Source of the DNA: Entomortierella parvispora
Lineage: Eukaryota; Mortierellomycota; Mortierellomycetes; Mortierellales; Mortierellaceae
Assembly: GCA_963573315.1 (NCBI GenBank)
Contig: OY752148.1
Location: 186,001-250,000 of the forward strand
Direction: 5' to 3'
DNA: 64,000 bases
Every line of letters starts with the position of its first letter. Position 1 is the stretch's first letter. A program made the translations under genes and the position numbers. The notes below the pieces were generated by a model. It saw only the letters and a program-made list of their open reading frames with translations, had not been told where the DNA came from and made no database searches. This document shows positions 59,642-64,000 of the stretch, one piece after another.

Positions 59642-60260
59642 ATGGGTTCAGACTTAAGTCGTAACAAGACGGTAAGCAATCCTGCTTAAACAAACGAGTG
59701 TAGCAGTGACAGACCAACCCTACCGTTGCAGAAATAACTCACAGGCACAACAGCCGGAACATAGGATTAAGAGACTTACACACCAAGCGGAGAAGGAAAA
59801 GAAGAAGCTCTCCGAACTTGAACAACAAGTGCAGCATCAACGGGATCAGCTCGGCCATACTAATGCCGAACTTGACCAACAAGTGCAGCAGCAGCAAAGT
59901 CGTGTTAACCAACAAGTGCAGCAGCAGCAGCAGCGGCAGCAGAATGAGCTTGACCAACAGTCGCAGCAACAACAGAATCTACTTAACCAACAAGTGCAGC
60001 AACAGCAAAATCAGCTTAACCAACAAGTACAGCAACAGCAGAATCAGCTTGACGAACAAGTGCAGCAGCAGCGGAGTCAGCATAACCAACAAGCGAATCA
60101 GTTTGGCCAACAAGTCCCGCTGCAGCGGAATCAGTTTGACCAACAAGTGAATAAGTTTGGTCAACAAGTCCCGATGCATCAGCTTAACCAACAAGGGAAT
60201 GAGCTTGGCCAACCAGTCCCGCAGCAGCAGAGGAATATGCTTGACCGACAAGTGCAGTAG
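59642..60260 (+). CDS. Gln-rich coiled-coil repeat protein
   Basis: Exon 1 (59642-59671, MGSDLSRNKT) and exon 2 (59745-60260) join in phase to 181 residues. After a basic helical start (HRIKRLTHQAEKEKKKLSEL) the protein is about ten repeats of 9-12 residues built on NQQVQQQQNQL, with Asp/Asn-Gln-Gln-Val at regular spacing. Later repeats are Phe/Gly variants (NQFGQQVPLQ). The heptad-like pattern predicts a long coiled coil, and the composition is prion-like. The MGSDLS start could be N-myristoylated. A TATA box at 59540 supports transcription. No family is recognised. Repeat number is likely variable between strains. Confidence 0.6.
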
Positions 60261-60660
60261 CAGCGGAATCCGCTTACGCAACAAGCGTAGCAGGTCAACG
60301 AGCACTAAGCGGCCTTTTCTGTACTACTCAGGCCTGATAATCTGGAGAACTCCCATCAGCTAATATATTGACAATTCCCGGCGGGTCCGTAGCGGCCATA
60401 ATGGGGCTAAGAGGAATGGACCAGGTCGGCAATTCCGCGTTCATACCTAGTTGCAAAATCAAAAAATGAAATAAAATCTCGTATTCGCTGCTCAACTCTT
60501 TGGTTCGTGTGCAGTTCTAGATGTGGGCATTTGTTTTCGTTGTCCCTGGGTGCAGCTACACTGGTTTCTTTTTGTTGCTCCAAGGAGCGTTTGTTTACGT
60601 TTCTCGGGGGGCAGATGTAAGCATTCGTGTTTACGTCGGGCGCCTGAGTGTTGTTTGGCT
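60261..60660. other. Intergenic, no gene recognised
   Basis: The first bases continue the CAG/CAA repeat in non-coding form after the stop of the Gln-rich gene. Nothing else is supported. Confidence 0.4.
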
Positions 60661-61511
60661 CGGAGGCAGACTAGGAGGGAATCGAAGAAGTAGACGTTGA
60701 GGAGAAAATACTTGTTTTCAAGAATGAACTTTCTCTCCGCTTGGACGAGATACATTCCGACGCTACGAATGTTAAGGAGACTGTTCTCGAAAATAGGAGG
60801 AAAAGAAAACCAAGAGCGCTGCTACTGAAAAGCCGACCAGAAGGACAAGGGGAGGAGAGGATCGAGAAGGCAGAACGTTAGCGGAAGCTGGCCTAGAAAT
60901 ATTCGATTGCGCCATTAAGATGTTTGTCACCAGGTGACCAAGAGGAGCATGCATTGGCGACCGACTTGATCAAGCAGACCTTCTCTATGCCAGACACCCT
61001 TGGTCCCATCAAGACCATTCGCCAGGAAACCGAGATGAAGACAGCGAAGGCCAATCGATACCACTTCAGTAAGACACAGGAGATTCTTAGAGAAGCATCG
61101 ACGTCCAATGCCTTTCAACTTGTGGTCATTGACCAAAGTCCTGCAACCTCTAATCTCACACTTTCGTCCATCACCCAAGCACTACCCCTCTGCAAAAAGA
61201 GCAGCAAGCGAAAAAGGCGCCACAACTCATTAGCCCAGGCAAAGCGACATCAAAAGTGGAGACAGTCAAAGTAAGAATATAAGCTCATCCTCCGTATCGC
61301 TTGTGTCATGTCACTCCACCCTTTGGACATCATGTCCAATAGCACTGGCTTGTTTGTTTCCAGATTTCGATCCCGAGCAGAATTAACAGATCGAGATGTA
61401 CACTATGACTCACCTCAGCATTGCGAGTCCCATGGACGACGTAGAGCTGCACCGTTTTCAGGCATCGGTTCCGCGGTCACACAAGCCAAAGGAGACAACT
61501 GCCAGCAATGA
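60661..61511 (+). pseudogene. Gag-like retroelement remnant
   Basis: Broken plus-strand frames read EEVDVEEKILVFKNELSLRL with ENRRKRKPRALLLKSRPEGQ, then EEHALATDLIKQTFSMPDTL and KTAKANRYHFSKTQEILREA, ending in a basic segment (KKSSKRKRRHNSLAQAKRHQ). Stops interrupt the frame near 60880-60900. A GTAAGA donor at about 61270 and an acceptor before 61364 could continue it. The layout (helical, then basic, upstream of a protease) fits a gag region, but no zinc knuckle is seen, so this is inference from position. Confidence 0.4.
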
Positions 61512-61744
61512 GCAGCCCACTGTCTTTGCTGAGAAGAAAGGGAAAAATCTTTTTGATTACAGAAAGGACAGGGCAGGTCCAGACTCTCGGAAAAAAACAT
61601 TCAGGTCTGTTTTTGTCAAAGGATGCTTCTCGACAGTGCACGGGCCATGACCGTGACTGTCTTCGGTGACACCATCAATAAAAGACTCCTTTTGGGTATG
61701 CATGGCGTTCTCATCTCTCGGTTCTCTCCAACAAACATCCCTCC

Positions 61745-62254
61745 ATGGTACATGACGCCATTTTCAACCTACGTCTGTATGACCCGTTGTTGACGGATGT
61801 AACAGATGACGACCTCAACAGAAGCATCTCAACGGAACTTGGCGTACCATACTTGAGCGAGTCGACACCTGAACAAGCAAAGATGAAGAACATCAGTGGC
61901 GTTGTTTGGGCCGTCAACAACCGTCTTTTTGTGCCGATGTCTGTCAAATTAAAGGCTGGATCAGTAAACGTCCACTTCTTGGTCGATACTGGCTCCCCAA
62001 TCACGTATCTTTGCAGGAAGGCACTGAGGACTTTGGGCTCGGCCGAGTCTGATATCGTAAGGGGTGGGTTCGCCTGGAATGTAACGGTCAATGGGGTCAT
62101 TCACAACGTGGTGCTGTCGCCCTTTGACAAGCACTTTCCAGACATGAACATACTTGGGTCTGACTTCCTAGTGAAAGCAAGAAGCATCTTGACCGTGAAC
62201 TACGATACCAGGAGGTGCTTCATCGAGATTGGCGCTGGCGGTGTTCTGCACTAA
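61745..62254 (+). CDS. Retropepsin-like aspartic protease domain
   Basis: Open frame of 169 codons containing VHFLVDTGSPITYLCRKALR (the DTG active site), a flap-like VNGVIHNVVLSPFDKHFPDM, and the ILGSDFL motif that follows the flap in retroviral-type proteases. This fits the putative gag-polyprotein aspartyl protease family. It could be the PR region of an LTR element or a stand-alone domesticated copy; no reverse transcriptase follows it before the next stops. The start is arbitrary, because the frame probably continues from an upstream exon. Confidence 0.65.
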   Translation: MVHDAIFNLRLYDPLLTDVTDDDLNRSISTELGVPYLSESTPEQAKMKNISGVVWAVNNRLFVPMSVKLKAGSVNVHFLVDTGSPITYLCRKALRTLGSAESDIVRGGFAWNVTVNGVIHNVVLSPFDKHFPDMNILGSDFLVKARSILTVNYDTRRCFIEIGAGGVLH

Positions 62255-62257
62255 TCA

Positions 62258-64000
62258 AAAGCCGTTCTCAAAGAAAGGCAAGGCAAGGACCTCGTCTTTT
62301 TCCCCCTATTTCTCTCAATCATCCGCACAAGCTCGATCGTTCTGTATATCCATCGGATCAGGACGGTAGTTTTATTGCAAATAAACTCTGCTCGTGTGTG
62401 TATTTCTCGCAAGGAAATCCGCACACAAAGAGTTCACTTCCACCCTAAATGAACTTCGACAACAGCAGGCTGATATGATCATGCAGATGAAACAACCTCA
62501 ACAAGCTAAACCCGTCAAAGATAAAGACGACGACAATGACAACGACCCTTCAGATCACCCCTATAGTCACTGCCAGCCAGGCTCTGGCAAAAATATTCGA
62601 TTTTTCGAATACGAATACAGTGTTTTTTGCTCAACAGTCTTGAGAAAACCATCAAATACTGAACCACAGTACATGTATGCACGTAAAAGGTATTGGTATC
62701 CATCGCGTCTGGGGTGGCGAGTAACGTGTTTGTGGTGAGATCAATGGCTGTAGATTCTTCGCCTGGGAAGGTACCAGGGACCGTGTCCACGAAGAGATTG
62801 TGGACTATGCAGGTAAGAAAGAATGGTCTTTTTCTGTGAAGAAGTAGTAGGCCTAGCCAAAGAAGGCGGTGAGTTCCAAGTTGGACGGAATGTTGTAAGG
62901 ATTGGAAGGTTCATATGGTCAAGAAGTCGTAGTTGGCAAGATCTTCTTGACCTAACTGCTCCGTGTGTTGAGGTTGGTTGATTGGAAGGTTCAGAAAGAC
63001 AAGAAGTCGCAAATGGCGAGATCTTCTTGGCCTAAGTGCTTCATGTACCGGTGTTTGGCCTTTGAATAGGCGCAGAGAACAATCGCTTGCCAGCTTAAAT
63101 TGTAGCTGTACTTTGTTGTGCCGAGTTCATGTCTGAAAGGGAACGGTTTGGAGGGCCTTAGCAATATATGTTGAGCCTAGAGTGTGTGTTCAGTCTAGTG
63201 TTTCTTGTCGTTCGTGTTATAGATTCCAGTGCCGCTGATAATCCGTTGTTCTTCTTCTCGTTTCGTTGTCCTTTTCTCTGCTGCTTTCTTTGTCGCGAGT
63301 TCCGTGGTGGTCGACGGTCAGAGATCTGACAAGATTGCGGGACATAAAAGATATAGTGGATAAGGTAAAAACAGTGGATGTAAAAGTCAATATAACAGAA
63401 GGCCCGATATAGGAGCAAAAAGGATGTGAGAAGATATATGAAGATATGAACGGAAAACGAAACTCGAGAACTAATTGAGAGGCAGAATCACTCTTTTATA
63501 CAACGCAGTGCCAAGATGGATGCCACGGAAGGATCTTTTCAGGGGACGGAAGATACTCGGATAGGTCTTGCTGAAGGTAGCTGATGGTTGTCCAGTTGAT
63601 AATCTTTTAGGATTGACCGAGAAACCATGCAGCATTGATAAGTCGGCTTATCGGGGAAGAGTGGTTGACGCGACAATTTGACCAATTCCATGACAGTATT
63701 CAATGGTTGGGCTGAATTTTGGGACACGCTTCATCCCAGGGTCCTTGGATCTCACTATTAAGTACATAAAGTCAAAATTAGGTAAAACAGAGCTCAATTA
63801 TCACAGTATATCCAGCATATCAATAGAGCACTTACTTTTTGTATCTTTGCAACCAAATAAGCCAAAAGGGACAGACAAAGGTTACGAATACTGTTCCTAG
63901 GACATATATCGCAGCGATCGTAGATGAGATCGGCAAAAAGAGAGTGGTTGCTGTGATGAACAGGACAAAGGTCAGCGCAAGGCTACCGTGTACAGATACA
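62258..64000. other. Right edge, retroelement-like debris
   Basis: At 62394-62560 the plus strand reads NELRQQQADMIMQMKQPQQA with an Asp/Asn-rich tail, gag-like. An 80-bp period direct repeat (GATTGGAAGGTTCA...AGATCTTCTTG) lies at 62900 and 62980. On the minus strand a TATAAAAG at about 63494-63501 precedes a basic stretch (PPRNSRQRKQQRKGQRNEKK), as in the 5' end of a retroelement. No intact gene is seen. Confidence 0.45.

Overview
The window is nuclear DNA of a filamentous fungus. Genes are split by many short GT-AG introns, mostly 50-120 bp, and encode a fungal Zn2Cys6 regulator, an RTA1-type membrane protein, a PAK/Cla4-type kinase, a Crinkler (CRN) protein and MRE11. The intron density, the CRN gene and the helicase and retroelement debris suggest an early-diverging lineage such as Mucoromycota (Mortierella-like). 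That placement is inference; no rRNA or marker comparison was possible.

Left part (1-25 kb): well-spaced genes among decayed repeats. In order: an ammonium transporter (2.5-4.2 kb, +), a repeat cluster and a RecQ-like helicase pseudogene (4.4-6.3 kb), a secreted germin-like cupin (7.3-8.1 kb, -), non-LTR retrotransposon debris plus a second copy of the repeat family (9.3-10.8 kb), an RTA1 protein (11.3-12.5 kb, -) divergent from a Zn2Cys6 transcription factor (13.0-16.5 kb, +), a secreted carboxylesterase with a lectin-like N-terminal domain (17.9-20.2 kb, -), and a two-exon CRN protein (20.8-23.8 kb, -) with four tandem GGTGGCAAA boxes just upstream.

Centre (25-49 kb): a compact housekeeping block. 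It holds a four-helix membrane protein, an O-methyltransferase divergent from MRE11 (12 exons), a PAK kinase with two CRIB motifs, a kinesin-14 divergent from RNase P subunit RPP40, a Ras GTPase divergent from a conserved-looking unknown protein, and a three-RRM RNA-binding protein. Splice phases close in every one of these models, so exon borders are given to the base.

Right part (49-64 kb): an intact profilin gene (51.5-52.4 kb) inside a patchwork of broken duplicates of itself, a small Cys-containing surface-protein candidate, a three-exon unknown gene running into a duplicated profilin promoter, two neighbouring tandem duplications (171 and 198 bp), a Gln-rich coiled-coil protein, and gag/retropepsin-like retroelement remnants up to the edge. 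No rRNA, tRNA or CRISPR was seen.
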